49,854 bases of DNA from positions 38,763 through 88,616 of the forward strand of contig CAJFTG010000012.1 of the NCBI GenBank assembly GCA_904419875.1, given 5' to 3'. A program made the translations under genes and the position numbers. The notes under the pieces are model-generated. The model was not told where the DNA came from. It saw only the letters and a list, made by a program, of their open reading frames with translations, and searched no databases. Shown piece by piece: positions 14,442 to 23,763 of the stretch (position 1 is the first letter of the stretch; every line of letters begins with the position of its first letter). Source of the stretch: Candidatus Avimonas caecicola. GTDB lineage: Bacteria; Bacillota; Clostridia; Oscillospirales; Acutalibacteraceae.

Positions 14442-15761
14442 ATGGCCCTGATCACCAAGGCGATCCGCGGCACGCAGGACGTGCTGCCCGCCGAAAGCTA
14501 CAAATGGCAGCATGTGGAGCAGACCGCCCTCGCCATCGCGCGGGATTACGGCTTCCGCGAGATGCGCGCCCCGGTGTTTGAGCATACCGAGCTGTTCCAG
14601 CGTTCGGTGGGTGAAACCACCGACGTGGTGCAGAAGGAAATGTACACCTTTGAGGACAAGGGCGGCCGCTCGATCACCCTGCGCCCGGAAGGGACGGCCG
14701 GGATGGCCCGCGTGCTGCTGGAGCACGGGCTGCACAACGAGCCGCTGCCCGTCAAGGTTTCCTACATTGCCTCCTGCTACCGCTACGAGAAGCCGCAGGC
14801 CGGCAGGCTGCGCGAATTCCACCAGTTCGGGGTGGAATGCTTCGGCGCCGCCGCCCCGCAGGCCGACGCGGAGGTGATCGCCCTGGCCCGCACGGTGCTT
14901 GGCGAGCTGGGCGTGACCGGCGTGGCGCTGCGCATCAACTCCATCGGCTGCCCGGCCTGCCGCGCCGAATATCATGCGGCGCTCCGGGAATATTTCGAGG
15001 CGCGCCGGGATGAGCTCTGCGAAACCTGCCGCGACAGGCTGGACCGGAATCCCCTGCGGATTCTGGACTGCAAGTCCCCCGTCTGCTCCGCCGTCGCCGC
15101 CGGCGCCCCGGTCATGCTGGATTATCTCTGCGGCGACTGCCGGGCGCATTTCGAGGGGGTGAAAGCCTGCCTCGACCAAGCGGAGATCGGCTATGAAATC
15201 GATCCGCACATCGTGCGCGGGCTGGACTATTATACCCGCACGGTCTTCGAATTTGTGTCGGACGCGCTGGGGGCGCAGGCTACCGTCTGCGGCGGCGGCC
15301 GATACGACGGGCTGATCGGCGAGCTGGGGGGTCCGCGCCTCCCCTCCCTCGGCTTCGGCATGGGGCTGGAGCGGCTGCTGCTCATTATGGAAGCGAAAAA
15401 CGCCCGCTTCCCCGCCCCGCCCCGCTGCGAGGTCTATCTCGCCTCCATGGGGGAAAAAGCGGCGCAGCGCTGCTTCGCCATCGCCACCCGCCTGCGGGAG
15501 GGCGGCGTTTCGGTGGAATGCGACACCGTGGGCCGCAGCCTGAAAGCGCAGATGAAATACGCCGACAAGATCGGCGCGCGGTACACGGTCGTGGTGGGGG
15601 ACAACGAGCTGGAAAGCGGCCTCGCCCGGCTGAAAAATATGGAAAACGGCGAAACCAGCGACGTCGCGCTGGACGACAGCCTGTATACGACGCTGTACAC
15701 CAAATCCCTCGACCGCCAGCTGGCCGACATGACCGACCTGTTCGGAGAGGTTGCCGAGTAG
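14442..15761 (+). CDS. hisS: Histidine--tRNA ligase
   Basis: A 439-residue class II synthetase that charges tRNA-His. It starts IRGTQDVLPAE (motif 1 region). Motif 2 is SCYRYEKPQAGRLREFHQFG, the histidine-specific motif is GLDYYTRTVFEF, and motif 3 is FGMGLERLL. The C-terminal anticodon domain begins near EVYLASMGE. Two CxxC pairs in the insertion (CPAC, CETC) are a variant feature seen in some clostridial HisRS. ATG at 14442 has GGAAAGGA upstream. No T-box leader fits in the ~100 bp after the mgsA terminator. aspS follows after 189 bp. Confidence 0.97.
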   Translation: MALITKAIRGTQDVLPAESYKWQHVEQTALAIARDYGFREMRAPVFEHTELFQRSVGETTDVVQKEMYTFEDKGGRSITLRPEGTAGMARVLLEHGLHNEPLPVKVSYIASCYRYEKPQAGRLREFHQFGVECFGAAAPQADAEVIALARTVLGELGVTGVALRINSIGCPACRAEYHAALREYFEARRDELCETCRDRLDRNPLRILDCKSPVCSAVAAGAPVMLDYLCGDCRAHFEGVKACLDQAEIGYEIDPHIVRGLDYYTRTVFEFVSDALGAQATVCGGGRYDGLIGELGGPRLPSLGFGMGLERLLLIMEAKNARFPAPPRCEVYLASMGEKAAQRCFAIATRLREGGVSVECDTVGRSLKAQMKYADKIGARYTVVVGDNELESGLARLKNMENGETSDVALDDSLYTTLYTKSLDRQLADMTDLFGEVAE

Positions 15762-15950
15762 GGGCGCAGGACGCCGTCCCGCCGCATGGACCCTGGCCGG
15801 GCTTTCCGACGACCGGCCTCCTGCAGCAAACGCCGTGCAGGCGCGCCGTCCGGGCCGGGGGCTGTTCCATACACCGCACGTTCCCGCGGACGCAGAGCGC
15901 TTGCCGCGTAAAAATCCGGGCATCGGCCCGCCAAAGGGGATAACATTGCC

Positions 15951-17741
15951 ATGGCTGAAACGTTAAAAGGACTCAAACGGACCGACTACTGCGGCGTTTT
16001 CCGCAAGGAGGACGCGGGCCGGGAGGTCACCGTCTGCGGCTGGGTGCAGCGGCAGCGGGACCTGGGGCAGTTGATTTTTGTGGACCTGCGCGACCGCACC
16101 GGCATCGTCCAGCTCGCGTTCGACGAAGCGACCGACCGCGCGGTTTTCGACAAGGCTTTTGCGGTGCGGGGGGAATACGTCCTTGCCGCCCGGGGCGTGG
16201 TGCGGCTCCGCTCCTCGGTCAACCGCGACATCCCCACCGGCGATGTGGAGATTGCGGTGAGCGAGCTGCGGATTCTCAGCAAAGCGGAAACCCCACCCTT
16301 TGAAATCGTGGAAAACTGCGCCACAGCGGAGGCGACCCGGCTGAAATACCGGTATCTCGACCTGCGGCGGCCCGATCTGCAGCGCAACCTGATCCTCCGC
16401 CACCGCATCGCCAAATCCACCCGGGATTATTTCGACCGGCAGGGCTTTATCGAACTGGAAACCCCCATCCTCATCAAATCCACGCCGGAGGGCGCGCGGG
16501 ATTTCCTGGTGCCCTCCCGCCTGCACCACGGGGAGTTTTACGCCCTGCCCCAGTCCCCCCAGCTCTACAAGCAGCTGTCCATGGTCGCCGGGTTCGACCG
16601 CTATGTGCAGCTTGCCCGCTGCTTCCGGGACGAGGACCTGCGGGCCGACCGGCAGCCGGAATTTACCCAGATCGACTTTGAAATGTCCTTTGTGGACGTG
16701 GAGGATGTGCTGGAGATCGGGGAGGGTTTTCTCGCCCACGTCTTTAAGGAAGTGCTGGATGTGGACCTCCCCACGCCCCTCCCCCGCCTGACCTACACCG
16801 AAGCGATGGAGCGGTACGGCTCGGACAAGCCGGACACCCGCTTCGGCATGGAACTGATCGACCTGACCGAAGCGGTGCGGGGCTGCGGCTTCGGCGTCTT
16901 TGCCTCCGCCGTGGAGGGCGGCGGCACGGTGCGGGCGATCACCGCGAAAAAGGCGGTTTCGGTCCTCACCCGCAAGGAGGTGGACAAGCTCACGGAGCTG
17001 GTCCGCGGCATCGGGGCCAAGGGCCTGGCCTGGGCGCGGCTCACCCCGGACGGCCTCGCCTCCTCCTTTGCCAAATTCCTGAGCGAAGAGGAGACGGCCT
17101 CCCTGCTGAAGGCCGCCGGAGCCGAAACCGGCGACGTGGTGCTGATTATCGCAGACACGGTGAAGAAGCATGTGCTGACCACCCTGGGGGCGCTGCGTCT
17201 GGCAGTGGCCGACAAGCTGAACATCCCCCGCGAGGGCTACCGCCCCCTGTGGATCACCGACTTCCCCTTCTTCGAATACGACGAAGAGGCCGGGCAGTAC
17301 GTCGCCATGCACCACCCCTTCACCGCCCCGCTGGATGAATGCGTCCCCTATCTGGACAACGAGCCGGACAAGGTATTCGCCAAAGCCTACGACCTGGTGC
17401 TCAACGGCATTGAACTGGCGAGCGGCTCCATCCGGATCACCGACCCGGACCTGCAGAAGCGGATGTTTGCCGCCCTCGGCCTGTCGGATGAGGAAGCGTA
17501 CCGGAAATTCGGCTTCCTGACCGACGCCTTCAAATACGGCGCGCCCCCGCACGGCGGCATGGGCATCGGCCTGGACCGGCTGGTAATGCAGATGCTCGGC
17601 GCCGCCACCCTGCGGGACGTGGTCGCCTATCCGAAGGTACAGAACATGACCGAGCCGATGACCGAGTGTCCCTCTCCCGTGGACGGGGCGCAGCTGGATG
17701 AGCTGGGCATCGCCCTGGCGGAGGAAACGGCGCAGCCCTGA
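15951..17741 (+). CDS. aspS: Aspartate--tRNA(Asp/Asn) ligase
   Basis: A 596-residue bacterial-type class II synthetase. An N-terminal OB-fold anticodon-binding domain (about 15-110, VTVCGWVQRQRDLGQLIFVD) is followed by a catalytic core with motif 1 around FIELETPILIKSTPEGARDF, motif 2 RCFRDEDLRADRQPEFTQID and motif 3 GIGLDRLVM. The large GAD insertion (about 300-420) typical of bacterial AspRS is present. It follows hisS, a very common pairing in Firmicutes. Whether it is discriminating cannot be told from sequence alone. A strong terminator follows. Confidence 0.97.
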   Translation: MAETLKGLKRTDYCGVFRKEDAGREVTVCGWVQRQRDLGQLIFVDLRDRTGIVQLAFDEATDRAVFDKAFAVRGEYVLAARGVVRLRSSVNRDIPTGDVEIAVSELRILSKAETPPFEIVENCATAEATRLKYRYLDLRRPDLQRNLILRHRIAKSTRDYFDRQGFIELETPILIKSTPEGARDFLVPSRLHHGEFYALPQSPQLYKQLSMVAGFDRYVQLARCFRDEDLRADRQPEFTQIDFEMSFVDVEDVLEIGEGFLAHVFKEVLDVDLPTPLPRLTYTEAMERYGSDKPDTRFGMELIDLTEAVRGCGFGVFASAVEGGGTVRAITAKKAVSVLTRKEVDKLTELVRGIGAKGLAWARLTPDGLASSFAKFLSEEETASLLKAAGAETGDVVLIIADTVKKHVLTTLGALRLAVADKLNIPREGYRPLWITDFPFFEYDEEAGQYVAMHHPFTAPLDECVPYLDNEPDKVFAKAYDLVLNGIELASGSIRITDPDLQKRMFAALGLSDEEAYRKFGFLTDAFKYGAPPHGGMGIGLDRLVMQMLGAATLRDVVAYPKVQNMTEPMTECPSPVDGAQLDELGIALAEETAQP

Positions 17742-17836
17742 CAGGGCTTGGGCCGGTCTGTCCTGGGTCTAGCCGGGTCTGGCCCGGACGCGGAGCGGAA
17801 CGCCCTTCCGGCGCCTCTCCGGAAACCCCAAACAGC

Positions 17837-17888
17837 AAAGTTCCCTTCCGCCGGCCGTGACAAGGGCCGGCGGAAGGGAACTTTTTGT
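17837..17888 (+). terminator. Strong intrinsic terminator after aspS
   Basis: 17837-17856 pairs perfectly with 17865-17884 (20 bp) around an 8-nt loop, followed by TTTTTG. Confidence 0.9.
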
Positions 17889-18072
17889 ATACTCTATTTA
17901 TTATATTACAATTTGTATTTTTATATTGACAGCAAACCGCGCGAATCGGCGTTCAATAGGGAATACTGCTCCTTTTGCCGCACCGTCTCTATCCTCTCCG
18001 TCAAGCGGACAACAGAGCGCCCGCCCGATCGACGACCGGCCGGCGTTCCGCCCCTGCCGCGCATCCGGCCGC

Positions 18073-18360
18073 TCAAATTCGTTCATCCGGCGCCAGAAGA
18101 TCCCCGTATTCGGGATGGCTTGCAAACCACCGCACCGCGTAGGAGCAGACCGGCCGGACCCGGCGCCCGCCCGCCCGCAGATGGGCGGCGGCCGTTTCCA
18201 TCATCCGCCCGGCAACCCCCTGGCCGCGCAGGGATTCGTCCACAAAGGTATGGTTGATCTCCGCCACGCCGGCGGCGTCCAGGGGGAACGTCACCTCCGC
18301 AACCAGGCGGCCGTCATCGTCCAGCGCATATACCCGCTCCGTTTCCGTCTCAAAACACAT
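18073..18360 (-). CDS. Small GNAT-family N-acetyltransferase (YjdJ-like)
   Basis: A 95-residue minimal GNAT domain with EINHTFVDESLRGQGVAGRM (acetyl-CoA pyrophosphate loop RGQGVAG) and CSYAVRWFASHPEY at the C-terminus, the pattern of the YjdJ/COG2388 subgroup. The substrate is unknown. The start at 18360 is supported by AGGAGG 8 bases upstream; the ATG at 18384 has an SD only 3 bases away. It is the last gene of the hydrolase-murF-ddl transcript, 42 bp after ddl. Confidence 0.85.
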   Translation of the reverse strand: MCFETETERVYALDDDGRLVAEVTFPLDAAGVAEINHTFVDESLRGQGVAGRMMETAAAHLRAGGRRVRPVCSYAVRWFASHPEYGDLLAPDERI

Positions 18361-18402
18361 CCGGGCGTCCTCCTTTTTCTCCATATGCCTCCTAATGCCT
18401 TG

Positions 18403-19599
18403 TTATGCCTTGCCGCCGTGCTTGGCGCCCTTCGCACCGCCGAGGGAGACCCCGTCGAGGATGTTGGACGCATAGGTAAAGGTCAGCGCTTCCCGTTCCC
18501 GCTTGCGCTTGAAGGACAGCTCGATCAGCCGATCCAGCATGGCGGCGAAGGGGAGGCCCGCCGCCTCCCACAGGTAAAAGGCAAGGGAACCGGGGATAGT
18601 GTTGATTTCGTTCACCCACAGCTCCCCGGTTTCCCGGTTGTTCAGAAAATCGACCCGGGCCACACCGGCGCAGCCCAGGGCGCGGAAGGTCTGCACCGCC
18701 AGCTCCTGCACCCGCTCGGTCATCCCCTCGGGCAGCTCGGCGGGCAGGCGGCGCTTGAGGCTGCTCATCCCCGCGGATTTGGCGCTGTCCGCGTTGTTGA
18801 GGTATTTATCGCTGAAATCCAGGATTTCGTGAGAGGTGACCGGCTCCTCGCACACCGAAGCCTCCGCCTCGTCCGCGTCGCCGAGGACGGCGCAGTTGAT
18901 CTCCCGCAGGTTGGGCACGGCCGGCTCCACCAGGACGCGGGAGGCGAAGCCGAAGGCGTTGTCCATCGCCTCCTCCAGCGCCGCGCGGTCCCCCGCATAC
19001 GAGATGCCGACCGAAGAGCCGAGGTTGACCGGCTTGACGATCACGGGATAGGGGAACCGCCCCTCCACCCGCGCGCAGCCGGCGGCGGGGTCCAACATGT
19101 ATTCCCGCGCGCTCAGGACGGCCGCGTCCAGCACCGGCACCCCCGCCTGCTTCAGGGCGGCTTTCATCAGGTATTTGTCCATCCCCGCCGCGGAAGAAGT
19201 CAGGTCGCAGCCGGTATACGGCACGCCGAGCATCTCCAGCAGCCCCATCAGGGTGCCGTCCTCCACATTGGTGCCGTGAACCACCGGCATCGCCACGTCG
19301 AACGCCCCCAGAACGCTGCGCCCGAATTTTTTCATCGGGTACCGCACCAGCAGCACCCTTCCGTCCTCCGGCACCAGCAGCACGCGGGCCGCCTTCTCCA
19401 GACAGGCCTTCATGTCCTTATAGCTGTCGATGTCCCCCATATGCTCCCCGGTATAAAACCGGCTGTCCTTGGAAATGTACACCGGCAGCACGTCGTATTT
19501 GGCCCGGTCCAGCGCGGCGTACGCCTGGAGGCCGGAGATAATCGACACCTCATGCTCCACACTGCGGCCGCCGAAGAAAACGGCAACGGTTGTTTTCAT
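18403..19599 (-). CDS. ddl: D-alanine--D-alanine ligase family protein
   Basis: A 398-residue ATP-grasp ligase that makes the terminal dipeptide of the peptidoglycan stem. The N-terminus VFFGGRSVEHEVSIISG is diagnostic. PVIVKPVNLGSSVGI is the ATP-grasp lysine/serine loop, and RVDFLNNRETGELWVNEINT with IPGSL carries the metal-binding and acceptor-site residues. It is longer than most Ddl (about 350-370), with a basic C-terminal tail. The third (omega-loop) segment was not used to decide D-Ala versus D-Lac/D-Ser specificity. It lies 41 bp after the MurF-like gene in one operon. Confidence 0.92.
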   Translation of the reverse strand: MKTTVAVFFGGRSVEHEVSIISGLQAYAALDRAKYDVLPVYISKDSRFYTGEHMGDIDSYKDMKACLEKAARVLLVPEDGRVLLVRYPMKKFGRSVLGAFDVAMPVVHGTNVEDGTLMGLLEMLGVPYTGCDLTSSAAGMDKYLMKAALKQAGVPVLDAAVLSAREYMLDPAAGCARVEGRFPYPVIVKPVNLGSSVGISYAGDRAALEEAMDNAFGFASRVLVEPAVPNLREINCAVLGDADEAEASVCEEPVTSHEILDFSDKYLNNADSAKSAGMSSLKRRLPAELPEGMTERVQELAVQTFRALGCAGVARVDFLNNRETGELWVNEINTIPGSLAFYLWEAAGLPFAAMLDRLIELSFKRKREREALTFTYASNILDGVSLGGAKGAKHGGKA

Positions 19600-19640
19600 C
19601 CCGATCGCTCCTTTGTAGAATTTCCGCCCGCCGCCGGCCG

Positions 19641-21221
19641 TCAGAAATTGTCGGGCAGGTCGTTTTCCAGCAGAACGGTGCGCTTCCCCTCCGCGGGCAG
19701 GGCGTTCACCCAGGCAAGGCCCTCCGCCAGGTTCCTGGCCACAAAAAGCCGCTCCTCCGGGAAGCCGTTTTCCAGCAGCCCCTTCTTCAGGGGCGGGGCC
19801 TGCTTTTCGCCGACCAGCACCGCATAGTCGCAGCGGGAGGCCGCATAGGCCCCCAGCTCCTGATTGAGCGCCGCCTGCCGCTCGCCCAGCTCCACCATGC
19901 CCGGCGTGACCAGCACCCGCTGGCCCTCAAAGCCCCGGAGCACATCCAGCGCGGCGCGGAAGCCCGCCGGGTTGCTGTTGTAGGCGTCGTCAATATAGCC
20001 GTTGGGCAGCAGCTGAAGCCGGTGCTCCACCGGCTTCAGGCGGCGGACGGGGGCGACCAGCTCCGCGAGCGGGATCCCCAGCGAATGGGCGACGGCGATG
20101 CAGCCGGTGATATTCTGAATATTGTGCGCCCCGAGCAGCTTTGTGGTGAAGCGGCGGGCTTCCCCGCCCGGCGCCGTCACCGTAAAGGAGGAACCGGAGG
20201 AATCCACCGTGATATCCCCCGCGCGGTAGTCGGCGGCCGAATCCGGCGAGGCGCCGTAGGTGACCGCCGGCGCTTCCACCTGCCCCAGCCGGCCGCGGAT
20301 GTATTCGTTGTCCGCGTTGAGGAACACCGTCCCCTCCGGCGGCACCGCGTCGGCCAGCTCGAATTTGGTCTTGACGATATTCTCCACCGTACGGAAGGTT
20401 TCCAGGTGCTGCTCCCCGATCGAGGTGATCATACCGTACCGCGGCCGCACCAGGTCGCAGATCTCCCGGATATCCCCGACATTCTTCGCCCCCATCTCGG
20501 CGATGAACACCTCGTGGGTCGGCCGCAGCCTCTCCCGCACGGTGCGGACCACGCCCATGGTGGTGTTGTAGCTTTCCGGGGTCATCAGGACGTTGTATTT
20601 CACGCTGAGCAGCGCCTGCAGAAAATTCTTGGTGCTGGTTTTTCCGTAACTGCCGGTAATCCCGATGGTGACCAGTCGCGGCATTTCCTCCAGCCGGCGG
20701 CGGGCGTCATTGACATAGCGGCGACTGATCGCGGATTCCACGGGCCGGTTGACGGTATTCGCCGCCAGCACGACAAACGGGGTGAGGATCGCCCAGAGGA
20801 AAAGCAGCCCCACGCTCAGGCGCACCATCCCGGTAAAATACACGGCAAGCCCCACCGCGGCCAGCAGGACCGTCAGGGTGGCAAGCAGCCGCTTCACCCG
20901 GGCGGTGAAGACCAGCGGTTTTTTGGCCTTTTTGGGAATGTTCAGGATAAAATGGATGGCCAGCAGCGCCGCGCAGGCCCCCCGCACCTGCCAGTCGGTG
21001 GGGCGCAGCAGAAACGCCGCCACCGCCACAAAGGCGAGCGCCATCCACCCCATCTTCGTAAACAGCTCGGCGCGGTTCTCCTTTATCCAGCGGAGATACC
21101 GCTCCGGCCGGTAGGCGTTGAGCTGGAGCATGTGGACGTAATGCAGCGTCAGCGCCCCGCAGTCCAGCGCAAAGGCGGCGAACAGCAGGACGGTGGCCGA
21201 AACGGTCAGAACGGTCGTCAT
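19641..21221 (-). CDS. murF: Membrane-anchored MurF-like UDP-MurNAc-tripeptide--D-Ala-D-Ala ligase
   Basis: About 526 residues: several hydrophobic segments in the first ~150 residues (for example TVLTVSATVLLFAAFAL, GWMALAFVAVAAFLL, LATLTVLLAAVGLAVYF, SVGLLFLWAILTPFVVL), then a Mur ligase core. The P-loop is GITGSYGKTSTKNF; AEMGAKNVGDI, YGMITSIGEQHLE and YIDDAYNSNPAGF are the usual Mur motifs. Canonical MurF is soluble and about 450 residues, so the membrane domain is distinctive. ATG at 21221 has GGGAG 8 bases upstream. Flanked by Ddl and a hydrolase, it likely adds the dipeptide made by its neighbour, at the membrane. Confidence 0.88.
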   Translation of the reverse strand: MTTVLTVSATVLLFAAFALDCGALTLHYVHMLQLNAYRPERYLRWIKENRAELFTKMGWMALAFVAVAAFLLRPTDWQVRGACAALLAIHFILNIPKKAKKPLVFTARVKRLLATLTVLLAAVGLAVYFTGMVRLSVGLLFLWAILTPFVVLAANTVNRPVESAISRRYVNDARRRLEEMPRLVTIGITGSYGKTSTKNFLQALLSVKYNVLMTPESYNTTMGVVRTVRERLRPTHEVFIAEMGAKNVGDIREICDLVRPRYGMITSIGEQHLETFRTVENIVKTKFELADAVPPEGTVFLNADNEYIRGRLGQVEAPAVTYGASPDSAADYRAGDITVDSSGSSFTVTAPGGEARRFTTKLLGAHNIQNITGCIAVAHSLGIPLAELVAPVRRLKPVEHRLQLLPNGYIDDAYNSNPAGFRAALDVLRGFEGQRVLVTPGMVELGERQAALNQELGAYAASRCDYAVLVGEKQAPPLKKGLLENGFPEERLFVARNLAEGLAWVNALPAEGKRTVLLENDLPDNF

Positions 21222-21250
21222 GGGCGCGTCTCCCTCAAAGCATAGTCCGG

Positions 21251-21985
21251 TTAAATAAACGAATCCAGCACCCGGCTGCACTGGCCCCACCGCTCGGCAA
21301 AGGCGAAATGCCCCGCCCCCTTGAGCACCACCAGGCCGGCGTCGGGAATCCTCTTTTCCATTGCCTGCCCGTCGGAAAGGGGGGTGGCCGTGTCGTTCTC
21401 CCCCCAGATCAGCAGGGCGGGGACGCGGATGCCGGCGAGCAGCGGGGTCAGGTCCTCGTTCAAAAGCCGGACCATGGTCTGCCGCATGAGCGGGCTGGCG
21501 CTGTTGTAATCGGCCGAGCCGGCCTTCCCCCGCATTTTCTCCGCCAGAGCAGGGAACAGACGCTTGGCCGCCTTATAGGTATACACCTTTATATAATACC
21601 CCGCGCCGTGCTTTGCCGGGATCCCGGCCGCGTCCATCAGCACGATTTTCGGCACGGCAAGGGGAAGCTGCGGACGGTTCATCAGCTTGATAATGATCCG
21701 CCCGCCGTTTGAATGGCCGATCAGCACCGGCGCCGTCAGCCCGACCGCGCCGGCAAACCGCAGGACAAAATCCGCGTAATCGTCGGCCGACCAGGGACGG
21801 TCCGGCTCCTCGCTGCCGCCGAAGCCCGGCAGGTCGGGCGCGACCACCCGGCACCGCGGCTTCAGATGATCGATAATCAGGCGGTAGGTTTCCGCCGGGG
21901 CGGCCCAGCCGTGCAGGAGCAGGACCTCCGGCCCTTCGCCCTCGTCGATATAGCGCACCTGCCGGCCGTCGATGGTGATTTCCAC
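21251..21985 (-). CDS. Alpha/beta-fold hydrolase in the wall-precursor operon
   Basis: A 244-residue alpha/beta hydrolase with LLLHGWAAPAETY (oxyanion region), nucleophile elbow GHSNGG, the acid loop WGENDTATP and the catalytic His in GAGHFAF. The start chosen is GTG at 21985, preceded by GGAGG at 7 bases; an upstream in-frame GTG lacks an SD. It is first in the operon, 29 bp before the MurF-like gene. The substrate is unknown; context suggests a wall-precursor or carrier-related ester or amide. Confidence 0.85.
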   Translation of the reverse strand: MEITIDGRQVRYIDEGEGPEVLLLHGWAAPAETYRLIIDHLKPRCRVVAPDLPGFGGSEEPDRPWSADDYADFVLRFAGAVGLTAPVLIGHSNGGRIIIKLMNRPQLPLAVPKIVLMDAAGIPAKHGAGYYIKVYTYKAAKRLFPALAEKMRGKAGSADYNSASPLMRQTMVRLLNEDLTPLLAGIRVPALLIWGENDTATPLSDGQAMEKRIPDAGLVVLKGAGHFAFAERWGQCSRVLDSFI

Positions 21986-22088
21986 GGAGTCCCCTCCCGA
22001 CAACGTTTTTTGCCGCGGCACGGCCGAACGCCCGTCCGCCGGCCGAACGCCTGATCAAAGCCAGATAAAAAGCAAATCCTAGAGGGAA

Positions 22089-22117
22089 AGTATACCATAG
22101 CCGCCGGGAAAAAGCAA
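22089..22117 (-). promoter_or_regulatory. Promoter of the hydrolase-murF-ddl-GNAT operon
   Basis: On the minus strand, TTGCTT (22117-22112), 17 bp and TATACT (22094-22089), about 100 bases before the GTG start. Confidence 0.6.
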
Positions 22118-22210
22118 ACCCGGCCGCCCCTTTTTCCAACGGCCGCGCCCCGTCCCTTTAGTATATGCCGGATTCTTCCAATCCATACCCCGGCCCGGAA
22201 CAACGCGCAC

Positions 22211-22241
22211 AAAGGCGCCGCGGAGGTCCCTCCGCGGCGCC
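22211..22241 (-). terminator. Intrinsic terminator after icd
   Basis: GGCGCCGCGGAGG (22214-22226) pairs with CCTCCGCGGCGCC (22229-22241). The minus-strand tail is TTTG. It begins 17 bases after the stop. Confidence 0.75.
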
Positions 22242-22257
22242 TGCCGGCATTCCGGGG

Positions 22258-23463
22258 TTATTCCGCCGCGAGCCGGGCGGCGACCGCATCCAGAAACTCG
22301 AAGGTGTTGACGCCCTTCTTCTCGGGCAGGGTGGACATCCCCACCAGGTCCTTGGTCATCACGCCGCTCTCAATGGTGTCGATGGTGGCCTTCTCCAGCC
22401 GGTCGGCAAACGCCGCCAGATCGGCAAGCCCATCCAGCTCCGCCCGCTTGCGCAGCGCGCCCGACCAGGCGAAGATGGTGGCCACTGCGTTGGTGGAGGT
22501 CTCCTCCCCCTTCAGGTGCCGGTAATAGTGCCGGGTCACGGTGCCGTGCGCCGCTTCATACTCATAGTTGCCGTCCGGCGAAACCAGCACGCTGGTCATC
22601 ATGGACAGGGACCCGAAGGCGGTGGCGAGCATATCGCTCATCACGTCGCCGTCGTAATTCTTGCAGGCCCAGACAAAGCCGCCCTCCGACCGGATGACGC
22701 GGGCCACCGCATCGTCGATCAGGGTGTAGAAATACTCGATCCCCGCCGCCTCAAACGCTGTCCGGAACTCATTTTCGTAGATTTCGGCAAAGAGATCCTT
22801 GAAACGGTGGTCATAGGTTTTGGAAATGGTGTCCTTGGTGGAGAACCAGAGGTCCTGCCCGACCGACAGGGCATAGTTAAAGCAGGCGCGGGCAAAGGAG
22901 GAAATGGAAGCGTCGGTGTTGTGCATCCCCAGCACCACGCCGCCGCCCGGGAAGGCGTGAATCAGCTGGCGGCTCTCCTTCCCGTCGGCGTCGGTGACCA
23001 CCAGTTCCGCCCTGGCGCCGGCCGGCACATAGCACTCGGTGTCCTTATAGATGTCGCCGTAGGCATGGCGGGCAATGGTGATCGGCTTTTTCCAGGTGGA
23101 AACGGTGGGATTCACGCCCTTGACGATGATCGGCGCGCGGAACACGGTACCGTCCAGAATTGCGCGGATGGTGCCGTTCGGGCTCTTCCACATCTGCTTG
23201 AGCTTGTATTCCTCCACCCGCTGGGCGTTCGGCGTGATGGTGGCGCATTTCACGCCCACGCCGTATTTTTTGATCGCGTTGGCCGCGTCCACCGTCACCT
23301 GGTCGTCGGTCTGGTCGCGGTAGGGCAGGCCGAGGTCGTAATACTCGGTTTTCAGCTCCACAAAGGGGGCCAGCAGCTTTTCCTTGATCTCCTTCCAGAG
23401 AACGCGGGTCATTTCGTCGCCGTCCATCTCGACCAGCGGCGTGGTCATGGCAATTTTGCTCAT
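22258..23463 (-). CDS. icd: NADP-dependent isocitrate dehydrogenase, eukaryotic-like dimeric type
   Basis: About 401 residues; oxidative decarboxylation of isocitrate to 2-oxoglutarate. Motifs are [13 protein letters not shown] at the N-terminus, [36 protein letters not shown] (substrate Ser/Arg), the metal ligands within [12 protein letters not shown], and [11 protein letters not shown] (cofactor site). This is the ~400-residue homodimeric class, not the E. coli-type enzyme. The ATG at 23463 fits GAGG 10 bases upstream better than the one at 23472. It is monocistronic with its own promoter and terminator. In such fermenters it likely supplies 2-oxoglutarate for glutamate; no other TCA-cycle gene is present here. 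Confidence 0.96.
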   Translation of the reverse strand: MSKIAMTTPLVEMDGDEMTRVLWKEIKEKLLAPFVELKTEYYDLGLPYRDQTDDQVTVDAANAIKKYGVGVKCATITPNAQRVEEYKLKQMWKSPNGTIRAILDGTVFRAPIIVKGVNPTVSTWKKPITIARHAYGDIYKDTECYVPAGARAELVVTDADGKESRQLIHAFPGGGVVLGMHNTDASISSFARACFNYALSVGQDLWFSTKDTISKTYDHRFKDLFAEIYENEFRTAFEAAGIEYFYTLIDDAVARVIRSEGGFVWACKNYDGDVMSDMLATAFGSLSMMTSVLVSPDGNYEYEAAHGTVTRHYYRHLKGEETSTNAVATIFAWSGALRKRAELDGLADLAAFADRLEKATIDTIESGVMTKDLVGMSTLPEKKGVNTFEFLDAVAARLAAE

Positions 23464-23602
23464 CCGGTCCATTCCTCATTTCCTGATAAGATTTCGTCCG
23501 TTCCCTGCCGGCCGGGCCGGCCGGCGCCCTTTTCCCCGGCGGGGCGGAACCTCTGAACGCCGCGGCCCGCCGGCGGCGGAGGGCTGCGGCCCTTTGCCGT
23601 TT

Positions 23603-23632
23603 ATTATACCACAACCCGCCGCCTGCTGGCAA
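23603..23632 (-). promoter_or_regulatory. icd promoter
   Basis: On the minus strand, TTGCCA (23632-23627), 18 bp and consensus TATAAT (23608-23603). Confidence 0.75.
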
Positions 23633-23683
23633 TTCCTGTCCTGCAAAAAAACCGGGAGACACCCGGAAGCGATTTCCCTTTTA

Positions 23684-23712
23684 TTGACAAAATATGCGAT
23701 CGGGTATATACT
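23684..23712 (+). promoter_or_regulatory. Promoter of the cytidylate-kinase-like gene
   Basis: Perfect TTGACA (23684-23689), 17 bp, TATACT (23707-23712), divergent from icd. The SD and ATG follow about 50 bases later. Confidence 0.85.
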
Positions 23713-23763
23713 ATTATTATATAAAAGAGCCGAACCGGTTCCCAATGAAGGAGGCAGGCCGTT

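Noticed and set aside
14229-15923. A 564-codon minus-strand open frame opposite hisS
   Set aside because: Shadow of hisS; composition artefact.
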